Shown here piece by piece: positions 15,090-23,129 of a stretch of 64,000 nt of DNA. The notes under the pieces are model-generated. The model did no database searches. It saw only the letters and a list, made by a program, of their open reading frames with translations, and had not been told where the DNA came from. The position numbers were made by a program, and so were the translations under genes. Source of the DNA: Streptomyces sp. JH34 (lineage in GTDB: Bacteria > Actinomycetota > Actinomycetes > Streptomycetales > Streptomycetaceae). Each line of letters opens with the position of its first letter. The first letter of the stretch is position 1. The stretch covers positions 3,844,001 through 3,908,000 of the forward strand of contig NZ_JAJSOO010000001.1 in NCBI RefSeq assembly GCF_029428875.1, in the 5' to 3' direction.

Positions 15090-15207
15090 TACCGGCCCCC
15101 GCGGTGCGGACGAGGAACCTCGGAGCGGCTGGGTCCGTGCGGTACGCACGGTGCAGGGGGTGTGGAAGCGCTGACGGGACCGCCGGGGCTGAGTAGGCTC
15201 GGGCGGT

Positions 15208-16194
15208 ATGGAGCATGAGGTGTTCGTTCCGGTTCCGGTCCCGGCCCTGCGGCGGACGCTGGCCGATCCCGCCCGCGTCGCGCGCTGCGTGCCGGGGTTC
15301 CAGCAGGACGCCGAGTCGTCGGCGGGCCCGTTGGCGGGCCGGCTGAAGTTCCGGGCCGACGGCCACACGATCACGTATCGCGGGGCACTGACGCTGCGGC
15401 CGTCCGGCGGTGGTGGCTCCTTCTCCGTGAGCGGGGAGGGGGCGGAGGCACGGGGCGGGGGCGCGGCGAAGCTGGCGCTGACCATCGGCCTCACGGAGAC
15501 GGACGGCGGAACGACGATCGGATACAGCGGCACGGCGAGCGGTGACGGCCGCATCGTGGACCTGGACGCGTCGGCGGCACTCACCGCCGCGCAGCGGCTG
15601 CTGGACCGATTCACGCAGCAGTTGGTGACGGAGTCCCTCTCGACACAGGCCGGCCCCCCGGAGCCCGGCGCGGGGGGATCCGGCGCCGCTGAGTCCAGGC
15701 CGCCGGCGGCCGGTGACGCCGAAGCGCCGGCTTCCGGGGAGCGGTCCCCCGACGGTCCCGAGCCGTCGGCGTCCGGGGACGAGATCCCCGGGGACGAGAT
15801 CTCCGGGGACGAGAACTCCGGAGCCGCGGAGTTCAGGTCCGAGGAGTCCGGGGACAAGAAGTCCGGGGACGAGAAGTCCGGGGCCAGGGAGCCCGCGGAC
15901 CGGGAGTCCGTGTTCGACGCGCCCGTGCCGCCCCCGCCGCTCGACCCTTCCGCCGAAATGGAGTTCACCGTGCCGGACGAGCCGCCCGCCGAGGCCGCCC
16001 ATGCCCGCCGCACCATGATCGGTCGCAGCACGGAGGAGGTCGACCACGCCCCGCCGCGCGGCCGGTACGCCCCCGTGCCCTCGCCGGAGTCCGGTGCCGC
16101 CGGTATCACCCTGCGCTGGGCCGCCCCGGCCGCCGCCCTGGCGATCGCCTCCGCCGTGGTGGTGGGCAGGGCCCTGCGACGCAGGAGGCCGTAG
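15208..16194 (+). CDS. SRPBCC/CoxG-like protein with long linker and C-terminal TM
   Basis: The first 145 residues match the CO-dehydrogenase subunit G (CoxG) branch of the SRPBCC fold (HEVFVPVPVPALRRTLADPARVARCVPGF, GRLKFRADGHTITYRG, and a GTASGDGRIVDL C-terminal helix start). A long disordered linker follows (about 150-290), rich in Gly, Asp, Ser and Pro and containing short GDE(I/N/K)SG repeats. One membrane helix (about 304-320) ends in an RRRRP anchor. Topology suggests a membrane-tethered ligand-binding domain. No molybdenum hydroxylase genes are nearby, so a CoxG role in CO dehydrogenase assembly is not supported here. Confidence 0.8.
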   Translation: MEHEVFVPVPVPALRRTLADPARVARCVPGFQQDAESSAGPLAGRLKFRADGHTITYRGALTLRPSGGGGSFSVSGEGAEARGGGAAKLALTIGLTETDGGTTIGYSGTASGDGRIVDLDASAALTAAQRLLDRFTQQLVTESLSTQAGPPEPGAGGSGAAESRPPAAGDAEAPASGERSPDGPEPSASGDEIPGDEISGDENSGAAEFRSEESGDKKSGDEKSGAREPADRESVFDAPVPPPPLDPSAEMEFTVPDEPPAEAAHARRTMIGRSTEEVDHAPPRGRYAPVPSPESGAAGITLRWAAPAAALAIASAVVVGRALRRRRP

Positions 16195-16224
16195 AGGAAC
16201 GCCCCGCGCCAGTAGTGTCGGGGG

Positions 16225-17019
16225 GTGAGCAGAGTTGTGAAGAACGCCCGGCTGACCGCCGGCGACGTCGAATTGACCGTTGACCCCGTCCACGGCTGCC
16301 GGATCAGCAGCCTGCGGATCGGGGGAACCGAACTGCTTCGCCAGGGGGAGCGGTACGGCTGCTTCCCCATGGTGCCCTGGTGCGGTCGCACCGAGAACGG
16401 CCGGTTCCGCAGTGGCGGCGCGGTGCATCAGATGCCGCTGAACTCCCCGCCGCACGCCATCCACGGCACCGGCCGCGACACCTCCTGGAAGCAGGCCCGG
16501 CAGGGCGAGTCGGAAGCGGCCTTCTTCTACGATCTGGCCGACCCGTGGCCGTACGAGGGCCGGGTGACGCAGTCCTTCGAGCTGACCGGGGAATCGCTGA
16601 CGCTGAGCCTCGGCATCGAGACCTACGGCGACTCCTTCCCCGCGCAGGCCGGGTGGCACCCCTGGTTCCTCCGGAACCTCGGCGGCCAGGACGTGCGGAT
16701 GGCCTTCGACGCGGAGTGGCAGGAGGAGCGCGGCGACGACCACCTGCCGACCGGCCGCCGGATCGACCCGCTGCCCGGCCCGTGGGACGACTGCTTCGGA
16801 ATGCCCGCGGGCGTCGACGTGAAGCTCACCTGGCCCGAACAGCTGGAGCTGACCGTGAAGAGCCGGGACGAGTGGGTGGTGATCTACGACGAGCAGGCGG
16901 AGGCGGTCTGCGTCGAGCCGCAGTCCGGGCCGCCGAACGGGCTGAACACCGCCCCCCGGCTCGTCACCCCGATCGAGCCCCTGGAGATCACGACGACCTG
17001 GAGCTGGGCACGGCTCTGA
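16225..17019 (+). CDS. Aldose 1-epimerase family protein
   Basis: The 264-residue protein has the galactose-mutarotase fold pattern. GCRISSLRIGGTELL sits near the N-terminus, GCFPMVPWCGRTENGRF near 50, and PPHAIHGTGRDTSW supplies the first catalytic His. AGWHPWFLRNLGG supplies the second His, and CVEPQSGPPNGLN supplies the catalytic Glu near the C-terminus. It starts with GTG just after AGTGTCGGGG. It may interconvert anomers of a hexose or hexose phosphate; the substrate is unknown. It precedes pyrE by 30 bp and may share a transcript with it. Confidence 0.88.
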   Translation: MSRVVKNARLTAGDVELTVDPVHGCRISSLRIGGTELLRQGERYGCFPMVPWCGRTENGRFRSGGAVHQMPLNSPPHAIHGTGRDTSWKQARQGESEAAFFYDLADPWPYEGRVTQSFELTGESLTLSLGIETYGDSFPAQAGWHPWFLRNLGGQDVRMAFDAEWQEERGDDHLPTGRRIDPLPGPWDDCFGMPAGVDVKLTWPEQLELTVKSRDEWVVIYDEQAEAVCVEPQSGPPNGLNTAPRLVTPIEPLEITTTWSWARL

Positions 17020-17049
17020 CCCTCCACAGCAGCGCTTACCCTCGTTGAC

Positions 17050-17589
17050 ATGACTGACGTACGCGCTGAGCTGCTCCAGCAGATCAAGGACAAGGCCGTG
17101 GTGCACGGCAAGGTGACCCTCTCCTCGGGTCTGGAAGCCGACTGGTACATCGACCTGCGCCGGATCACGCTGGACGGCAAGGCCGCGCCGCTGGTCGGAC
17201 AGGTGATGCTCGACGCCACCGCCGAGCTGGACTACGACTGCGTCGGCGGCCTGACGCTGGGCGCCGACCCGGTGGCCACCTCGATGCTGCACGCCTCGGC
17301 GGCGCGCGGGGAGGACCTCGACGCGTTCGTCGTCCGCAAGGCCCAGAAGGCACACGGGATGCAGCGCCGCATCGAGGGCACGGACGTCAAGGGCCGCCGC
17401 TGCCTCGTCGTCGAGGACACCTCGACGACCGGTGGCTCGCCGCTGACCGCGGTCGAGGCGGTGCGCGAGGCGGGCGGTGACGTCGTGGCCGTCGCCGTGA
17501 TCGTGGAGCGCGGTGCCGCCCCGGCGATCGCCGAGGCCGGTCTGCCGTACGTCCACGTCTACTCCGTGGCGGACCTCGACCTGGCCTGA
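17050..17589 (+). CDS. pyrE: Orotate phosphoribosyltransferase
   Basis: PyrE joins orotate to PRPP to form OMP in pyrimidine synthesis. The 179-residue protein contains the KVTLSSGLEADWYIDLRRI substrate segment, LTLGADPVA, a Lys-rich FVVRKAQKAHGMQRRIEG loop, and the PRPP-binding motif CLVVEDTSTTGGSPL (about 118-132). The length is normal for the family. It ends before the palindrome that contains the parS site. Confidence 0.95.
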   Translation: MTDVRAELLQQIKDKAVVHGKVTLSSGLEADWYIDLRRITLDGKAAPLVGQVMLDATAELDYDCVGGLTLGADPVATSMLHASAARGEDLDAFVVRKAQKAHGMQRRIEGTDVKGRRCLVVEDTSTTGGSPLTAVEAVREAGGDVVAVAVIVERGAAPAIAEAGLPYVHVYSVADLDLA

Positions 17590-17606
17590 CCTGGTGCTTC
17601 CCCGGA

Positions 17607-17638
17607 GAGCCCCCCGTTTCACGTGAAACGGGGGGCTC
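17607..17638. terminator. Palindromic terminator between pyrE and fba
   Basis: A 32-bp perfect palindrome with GAGCCCCCC arms lies 18 bp after the pyrE stop and could fold as a hairpin in RNA. Its centre is an exact parS sequence (17616-17629), so the element may serve both transcription termination and chromosome segregation. Confidence 0.8.
17616..17629. other. parS: parS site (ParB-binding centromere-like site)
   Basis: GTTTCACGTGAAAC is the exact 14-bp parS core bound by ParB in Streptomyces and many other bacteria (established consensus). Streptomyces parS sites cluster around oriC, mostly in intergenic DNA. Its presence agrees with a central, origin-near chromosomal location for this window. 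No other exact copy was seen here. Confidence 0.93.
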
Positions 17639-17755
17639 TACCCGACGGTCAGCGTGGAGCCGAAGCGAGAGTCTGGGAAGATGAGGGCGACGATGACGTC
17701 GCCCCCAGGTCAGGGACCCAAGCCTGAACACCCGCACATCCCAAGGAGCGGACAG

Positions 17756-18787
17756 ATGCCCATCGCAACCCCCGAGGTCTACGCCGAGATGCTCGACCGG
17801 GCGAAGGCAGGCAAGTTCGCCTACCCGGCCATCAATGTGACGTCGACCCAGACCCTGCACGCTGCGCTGCGCGGCTTCGCGGAGGCGGAGAGCGACGGCA
17901 TCGTCCAGATCTCCACCGGTGGTGCCGAATTCCTGGGCGGCCAGTACAACAAGGACATGGTGACGGGCGCCGTAGCCCTCGCCGAGTTCGCGCACATCGT
18001 CGCCGCCAAGTACGACATCACGGTCGCGCTGCACACCGACCACTGCCCCAAGGACAAGCTGGACGGTTACGTACGTCCGCTGCTCGACGTCTCCGCCGAG
18101 CGCGTCGCCAAGGGTCTGAACCCGCTGTTCCAGTCGCACATGTGGGACGGCTCGGCCGAGACCCTCGCCGACAACCTGTCGATCGGCCAGGAACTGCTGG
18201 CCAAGGCCGCCGCCGCCAAGATCATCCTCGAGGTCGAGATCACCCCGACCGGTGGCGAGGAGGACGGCGTCACGCACGAGATCAACGACGAGCTGTACAC
18301 GACCGTCGACGACGCGCTGCGCACCGCCGAGGCCCTGGGCCTGGGCGAGAAGGGCCGCTACCTGCTGGCAGCGTCCTTCGGCAACGTCCACGGCGTCTAC
18401 AAGCCGGGCAACGTCGTCCTGCGTCCGGAGCTCCTCAAGGACCTGCAGGAGGGCGTCTCCTCCAAGTACGGCAAGCCCGCCGGCAGCCAGCCGTTCGACT
18501 TCGTCTTCCACGGCGGCTCGGGCTCCACGGCCGAGGAGATCGCCACCGCGCTGGAGAACGGTGTCGTGAAGATGAACCTCGACACCGACACCCAGTACGC
18601 CTTCACCCGCCCGATCGTGGACCACGTGTTCCGCAACTACGACGGCGTGCTGAAGGTCGACGGCGAGGTCGGCAACAAGAAGGTCTACGACCCGCGCAGC
18701 TGGGGCAAGTCCGCCGAGGGCGGCATGGCCGTGCGTGTCACGGAGGCCTGCGCCAACCTGCGTTCCGCCGGCACCAAGCTGAAGTAA
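17756..18787 (+). CDS. fba: Class II fructose-bisphosphate aldolase
   Basis: This zinc-dependent aldolase of glycolysis and gluconeogenesis cleaves fructose 1,6-bisphosphate. The 343-residue protein starts MPIATPEVYAEMLDRAK after AAGGAGCGGACAG, which selects this start over an upstream in-frame ATG. ALHTDHCPKDKLDG (about 90-103) holds metal and catalytic residues, LEVEITPTGGEEDGV (about 160-174) is the mobile-loop region, and the C-terminal half has DFVFHGGSGST and VKMNLDTDTQYAFTRP. It is likely a single-gene transcript ending at the hairpin just downstream. Confidence 0.96.
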   Translation: MPIATPEVYAEMLDRAKAGKFAYPAINVTSTQTLHAALRGFAEAESDGIVQISTGGAEFLGGQYNKDMVTGAVALAEFAHIVAAKYDITVALHTDHCPKDKLDGYVRPLLDVSAERVAKGLNPLFQSHMWDGSAETLADNLSIGQELLAKAAAAKIILEVEITPTGGEEDGVTHEINDELYTTVDDALRTAEALGLGEKGRYLLAASFGNVHGVYKPGNVVLRPELLKDLQEGVSSKYGKPAGSQPFDFVFHGGSGSTAEEIATALENGVVKMNLDTDTQYAFTRPIVDHVFRNYDGVLKVDGEVGNKKVYDPRSWGKSAEGGMAVRVTEACANLRSAGTKLK

Positions 18788-18806
18788 GTACGTCACGGAC
18801 GTACGG

Positions 18807-18839
18807 CGGGCCCGGTCTCCCTTCGGGGAACCGGGCCCG
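18807..18839 (+). terminator. fba terminator
   Basis: CGGGCCCGG and CCGGGCCCG enclose a smaller TCCC/GGGA stem and a TTCG tetraloop, 19 bp after the fba stop. This is a stable GC-rich hairpin. Confidence 0.85.
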
Positions 18840-18842
18840 ACC

Positions 18843-18878
18843 CATGTCCGACGGAACATGTCCGAGGGGCATGTCCGA
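18843..18878 (+). repeat. Three direct copies of CATGTCCGA upstream of the MalY-like gene
   Basis: CATGTCCGA occurs at 18843, 18857 and 18870 (spacings 14 and 13 bp), ending 18 bp before the GTG start at 18897. It could be a cluster of regulator half-sites or a duplication product. No regulator gene is adjacent. Confidence 0.6.
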
Positions 18879-18896
18879 GGGAGTGAGGGAACCGCT

Positions 18897-20093
18897 GTGA
18901 GCACGTCTGCGCGCTACGACTTCGACACCGTCATCGACCGCCGGGGCACCTGGTGTGTCCAGTGGGACGGCGTCGCGGACCGCTTCGGGGTCGACGGGCT
19001 GCTGCCCTTCACCATCTCCGACATGGATTTCGAGACCGCGCCCGAGGTCCTGGCCGCGCTGCGTGCCCGCCTGGACCACGGAGTGCTCGGCTACACCACC
19101 TGGCAGCAGGACGACTTCCTGTCGGCCGTGGCCCACTGGTACGGGACCCGGTACGGCACGGGTCTCGACACCGGCCGGCTGGTCTACGGCCCGTCCGTGC
19201 TCAGCCAGCTCTCGCAGCTGCTGCAGATGTGGACGTCCGAGGGTGAGGGCGTGGTCGTCCACACTCCGACGTACGACGGTTTCCGCAAGGCGGTCCTGGG
19301 GCTCGGGCGGGAGCTGCGGGGTGTGCCGGTGGGGGACACCGCGGCCCTGGAACGCGAGCTGGCACGGGCCGACTCGAAGGTGCTGGTGCTGTGCTCGCCG
19401 CACAACCCGACGGGGCGGGTGTGGACGGAGACCGAGCTCCGGGAGATGGCGGAGCTGGCCCGTCGCCACGGTGTGGCCGTGGTCAGCGACGAGATCCACG
19501 CGGACTTCGTCCACGAAGGGCACGTGCACGTCCCGTACGCCCGGATCGCCGACGCGGCCGGTGAGGAGAACGGTGGAAGTGGGGCCGGCGGGCGCTGGGC
19601 GGTCATCACCTCCGCGTCGAAGTCCTTCAACTTCCCGGCGCTGACCGGTTCGTACGGGATCGTCGGCGACCCCGCCGACCGCGCGGAGTATCTGCGCCGT
19701 ATGGAGACGGCCGAAGGGCTCGCCTCGCCCGCGGTGCTGTCGCTGACCGCCCACATCGCGGCGTACCGCGAGGGCGCGGCCTGGCTGGACGCGGTCCGCG
19801 CGTACGTCACGGGGAATCTGGCGATGGTCGCGGAGCGGCTGGGCGCGGAGTTTCCCGAGCTGGCGTGGGTCCCGCCGCAGGCCGGCTATCTGGCCTGGAT
19901 CGACCTGCGTCCACTGGGTGTGGACGACGAGGCGCTGCAGCGGGTGCTGATCGAGCGGGAGAAGGTCGCGATCATGCCGGGCTCGGTGTACGGGGCGCCC
20001 GGATTCCTGCGGCTCAACGTGGGGTGCCCGCGGAGCAAGGCCGCGGCGGGGGTGTCGGCCCTGGTGCGGGGGCTGAGGGCGGTGAGGGCGTAG
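18897..20093 (+). CDS. MalY/PatB family aminotransferase (C-S beta-lyase)
   Basis: The 398-residue PLP enzyme is of fold type I in the MalY/PatB group. These are cystathionine beta-lyase-like enzymes that cleave C-S bonds to give pyruvate, ammonia and a thiol. Motifs in order are LLPFTISDMDFETAPEV, LGYTTWQQDDFLSAVAHWY, LCSPHNPTGRVW, VVSDEIHADFV, the Schiff-base lysine in TSASKSFNFPAL, and FLRLNVGCPRSKA at the C-terminus. GTG 18897 was chosen because GAGGGAGTGAGGGAACCGCT precedes it and it matches the family N-terminus. It lies downstream of three CATGTCCGA repeats. Confidence 0.88.
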   Translation: MSTSARYDFDTVIDRRGTWCVQWDGVADRFGVDGLLPFTISDMDFETAPEVLAALRARLDHGVLGYTTWQQDDFLSAVAHWYGTRYGTGLDTGRLVYGPSVLSQLSQLLQMWTSEGEGVVVHTPTYDGFRKAVLGLGRELRGVPVGDTAALERELARADSKVLVLCSPHNPTGRVWTETELREMAELARRHGVAVVSDEIHADFVHEGHVHVPYARIADAAGEENGGSGAGGRWAVITSASKSFNFPALTGSYGIVGDPADRAEYLRRMETAEGLASPAVLSLTAHIAAYREGAAWLDAVRAYVTGNLAMVAERLGAEFPELAWVPPQAGYLAWIDLRPLGVDDEALQRVLIEREKVAIMPGSVYGAPGFLRLNVGCPRSKAAAGVSALVRGLRAVRA

Positions 20094-20197
20094 GCGGGAG
20101 CCGCGCGGCCCGCCGCTCCAGGTCGGGGTGGGCTGTTTCAGCCACCGGGTGAGCGCGGTGGATGGCTCTCGGGCCCGGCAGCGATGATGCTGCTCGT

Positions 20198-21706
20198 ATG
20201 ACTGACGTGAACGGCACGGACGGCACGGACGGGGGCGGGATCCGGGTCGCCTCGCCCGTGGGGCGCTGGGTCGTCCTGACCACCGTGCTCGGGTCGAGCA
20301 TGGCCCTGCTCGACTCCACGGTCATCAACGTGGCCCTCCCCCGCATCGGACAGGACCTCGGTACCGATCTGGCCGCCCTGCAGTGGACCGTCAACGCGTA
20401 CATGCTCACCCTGGCGGGGCTGATCCTGCTCGGGGGCGCGCTCGGGGACCGGTTCGGGCGGCGTCGGGTGTTCGTCGTCGGGGTGGTCTGGTTCGCCGCC
20501 GCCTCGCTGCTGTGCGGGATCGCGCCGAACGCGGAGGTACTCGTGGCCTCGCGGGCGTTGCAGGGGGTCGGAGGCGCGCTGCTCACCCCCGGATCGCTGG
20601 CCATCATCCAGGCGAGCTTCCATCCCGACGACCGGGCCCGCGCCGTGGGGCTCTGGTCCGGCCTCGGCGGGGTGGGGGCGGCCGTCGGGCCCTTCCTCGG
20701 GGGGTGGCTGGTGGACGGGCCGGGGTGGCGGTGGGTGTTCCTGCTCAATCTGCCGCTCGCCGCCGTCTGCGTTCCCGTCGCCCTGCGCCACGTACCGGAA
20801 TCCAGGGACCCGGACGCCCATGGCCGCTTCGACGTCCTCGGCGCCGCCCTCGCGGCGCTCGCACTGGCCCTGGTCACCTACGCGCTGATCGAGGTGCCGG
20901 AGCAGGGCGCGTCCGTCCTGGTGATCGGAGCGGCGCTCGGCGGCGTGGTCCTGGGAGCGGCCTTCGTGCGGGTGGAGCGGCGCAGGACGGCCCCCATGGT
21001 GCCGCCCTCGATCTTCGCGTCGCGGCAGTTCACCGCCGTCAACATCGTGACGTTCTGCGTGTACGCGGCCCTCGGCGGGTTCTTCTTCCTGTCCGCGATC
21101 CAGCTCCAGGTGGTCGCCGGCTACTCGGCGCTCGGCGCGGGCACCGCGCTCCTGCCCACCACGGTGCTGATGCTGCTCTTCTCCGCGTCGGCCGGGGACC
21201 TCGGCCGACGCATCGGACCGAGGATCCCCCTCACCGTCGGCCCGCTGCTGGCGGCCGCCGGGATGCTGCTGATGCTGCGGGTCGGCCCCGGCGCCTCCTA
21301 CCTCATGGACGTCCTGCCCGCCGTGCTGGTGCTGGGTGTCGGCATGGTCACCCTGGTGGCCCCGCTCACCGCGACGGTGCTGGCCGCCGTGGACACCGGG
21401 CGGGCCGGGCTCGCCAGCGGCATCAACAACGCGGCGGCGCGGGCCGCCGGGCTGCTCGCGGTGGCCGCGCTCCCCCTGCTGGCCGGGATGGGGCCGGAGG
21501 CCTACCGCGACGCGGGGGAGTTCGCCTCGACGTTCCGGCGGGCCATGCCGATGTGCGCCGGTCTGCTGGTGGCGGGCTCGGTGATCGCCTGGTGGGCCGT
21601 GCGGGCGTCTCCCGTGTCCCGGCCGGAACCCCGGCCGGCGTGTTCGACGCACTGCGGGGTCACGGCCCCGCCCTTGGAGCCGGAACCCGGGTCCGGGCAC
21701 ACTTGA
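20198..21706 (+). CDS. MFS transporter, DHA2 (EmrB/QacA) drug-exporter family
   Basis: The 502-residue protein has about 14 membrane helices. Hallmarks are SSMALLDSTVINVALPRIG (motif D1 in TM1), LQWTVNAYMLTLAGLILLGGALGDRFGRRR (motif A after TM2), and RALQGVGGALLTPGSLAIIQASF with motif C features. It probably exports hydrophobic compounds by proton antiport. The start at ATG 20198 gives the family N-terminus. It ends 3 bp before the DUF3151 gene, suggesting one transcript. No regulator or biosynthetic cluster sits next to it. Confidence 0.92.
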   Translation: MTDVNGTDGTDGGGIRVASPVGRWVVLTTVLGSSMALLDSTVINVALPRIGQDLGTDLAALQWTVNAYMLTLAGLILLGGALGDRFGRRRVFVVGVVWFAAASLLCGIAPNAEVLVASRALQGVGGALLTPGSLAIIQASFHPDDRARAVGLWSGLGGVGAAVGPFLGGWLVDGPGWRWVFLLNLPLAAVCVPVALRHVPESRDPDAHGRFDVLGAALAALALALVTYALIEVPEQGASVLVIGAALGGVVLGAAFVRVERRRTAPMVPPSIFASRQFTAVNIVTFCVYAALGGFFFLSAIQLQVVAGYSALGAGTALLPTTVLMLLFSASAGDLGRRIGPRIPLTVGPLLAAAGMLLMLRVGPGASYLMDVLPAVLVLGVGMVTLVAPLTATVLAAVDTGRAGLASGINNAAARAAGLLAVAALPLLAGMGPEAYRDAGEFASTFRRAMPMCAGLLVAGSVIAWWAVRASPVSRPEPRPACSTHCGVTAPPLEPEPGSGHT

Positions 21707-21709
21707 GCC

Positions 21710-22123
21710 ATGTCCATCCACGAGAACCTGCTCGGGGGCCCTGCCCCGACCCACCTGCCCGACGACCCGGAGCCGCGTGAGCTGCTCGCCGGCGGTACGG
21801 CGCCCGCCGATGTCGCGGCGAAGTACCCCACCTCCTCGCTGGCCTGGGCGCAGCTCGCCGACGAGGCGTACGAGGGCGGCCGGGTCGTCGAGTCCTACGC
21901 CTACGCGCGCACCGGCTACCACCGCGGCCTCGACGCCCTGCGCCGCGCGGGCTGGAAGGGCCACGGCCCCGTTCCGTTCGAGCACGAGCCGAACCGGGGC
22001 TTCCTGCGTGCCCTGCACGCCCTCGCGCGCGCCGCGCAGGCGATCGGTGAGCAGGAGGAGTACGAGCGCTGCTCGACGTTCCTGCGCGACTCCTCGCAGA
22101 CCGCCGCCGACATCCTGGGCTGA
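21710..22123 (+). CDS. DUF3151 domain-containing protein
   Basis: The 137-residue soluble protein begins MSIHENLLGGPAPTHLPDD. It contains KYPTSSLAWAQLADEA, SYAYARTGYHRGLDALRRAGWKG and ALHALARAAQAIGEQEEYERC, which match the actinobacterial DUF3151 family. The helical repeat-like pattern suggests a small TPR-like fold. No function is assigned. It is closely linked to the upstream DHA2 exporter, and a nested hairpin terminator follows. Confidence 0.85.
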   Translation: MSIHENLLGGPAPTHLPDDPEPRELLAGGTAPADVAAKYPTSSLAWAQLADEAYEGGRVVESYAYARTGYHRGLDALRRAGWKGHGPVPFEHEPNRGFLRALHALARAAQAIGEQEEYERCSTFLRDSSQTAADILG

Positions 22124-22132
22124 GGCAAAGCC

Positions 22133-22190
22133 GGCCTTCCGGGCCCCGCGGGCAGCAGCCCGCGGGGCCCGACGCGTTCCGCGGAAGGCC
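22133..22190 (+). terminator. Nested hairpin terminator before the kynurenine operon
   Basis: GGGCCCCGCGGGC and its exact complement form an inner 13-bp stem (22141-22170). GGCCTTCC and GGAAGGCC (22133-22140, 22183-22190) form an outer one. It separates DUF3151 from tryptophan 2,3-dioxygenase. Confidence 0.8.
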
Positions 22191-22280
22191 GTTAGGATGC
22201 CGAGCAGGGGACCGGAGCTCCACCCACCCTTGGAGGAAGGGGCGGACCGCTACCCGGAAGCTCGTGTCGAGGAGACAGCG

Positions 22281-23129
22281 ATGTCTACGATCCACCCCGA
22301 CCCCGAAGCCACCGGTGCGGACACCCCGCACCTGGACTTCGCGGGAACGACGCCGTACGAGGACTACGTCCAGGCGGATGTCCTGACCCACCTCCAGCAC
22401 CTGCGCTCGGACGATCCCGGCGAGATGGTCTTCCTGGTCACCACCCAGGTCATGGAGCTGTGGTTCACGGTCATCGTCCATGAGTGGGAGACGGCGGCGC
22501 ACGCCCTGCGCGAGGACCGCGTACCCGTCGCCCGCGACGCCCTGAAGCGCTCGCTGCGCGAGCTGGAGGCGCTGAACGCGTCCTGGAAGCCGCTCGCCGG
22601 CCTCACCCCCGCCCAGTTCAACTCCTACAGGGGATCTCTCGGCGAGGGATCCGGCTTCCAGTCGGCGATGTACCGCCGGATGGAGTTCCTGCTGGGCGAC
22701 AAGTCCGCCTCCATGCTCGTGCCGCACCGGGGAGCGCCCCGGGTCCACGCCGAGCTGGAGAAGGCGCTCCACGAGCCCGGTCTGTACGACGAGACGCTCG
22801 CCCTGCTGGCCCGGCGCGGATACGCGGTGCCCCGGTCGGTGCTGGAGCGCGACCTGGCGCAGAAGTACGAGCCGTCCCCGGCGGTCGAGGCCGTCTGGGC
22901 GGAGATCTACGCCGACGCCGACCAGAACGCCGAGCTCGTGAGGCTCGGCGAGGTGCTGACCGATGTCGGTGAGCTCGTCTGGCGCTGGCGCAACGACCAC
23001 CTGACCGCCACCCGGCGGGCGATGGGGTCGAAGACCGGCACCGGCGGATCGGCCGGGGTCGCCTGGCTGGAGAAGCGGGCGACGAAGAGTGTGTTCCCCG
23101 AGCTCTGGACGGCGCGCAGCCATGTCTGA
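22281..23129 (+). CDS. kynA: Tryptophan 2,3-dioxygenase
   Basis: This haem enzyme oxidises L-tryptophan to N-formylkynurenine, the first step of the kynurenine pathway. The 282-residue protein has the TDO landmarks TPYEDYVQADVLTHLQ, FLVTTQVMELWFTVIVHEWE (haem-pocket helix), ALNASWKPLAGLTPAQFNSYRGSLGEGSGFQSAMYR split across the tryptophan-binding loop, and WRWRNDHLTATRRAMGSKTGTGGSAGVAWL at the C-terminus. The ATG follows GAGGAGACAGCG. Its last 8 bases overlap the kynureninase start, showing translational coupling. Confidence 0.95.
   Translation: MSTIHPDPEATGADTPHLDFAGTTPYEDYVQADVLTHLQHLRSDDPGEMVFLVTTQVMELWFTVIVHEWETAAHALREDRVPVARDALKRSLRELEALNASWKPLAGLTPAQFNSYRGSLGEGSGFQSAMYRRMEFLLGDKSASMLVPHRGAPRVHAELEKALHEPGLYDETLALLARRGYAVPRSVLERDLAQKYEPSPAVEAVWAEIYADADQNAELVRLGEVLTDVGELVWRWRNDHLTATRRAMGSKTGTGGSAGVAWLEKRATKSVFPELWTARSHV

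Noticed and set aside
14890..17622. Long minus-strand frame opposite the spermidine-synthase-like, CoxG-like, epimerase and pyrE genes
   Set aside because: Antisense shadow; the plus-strand genes have clear motifs and ribosome-binding sites.
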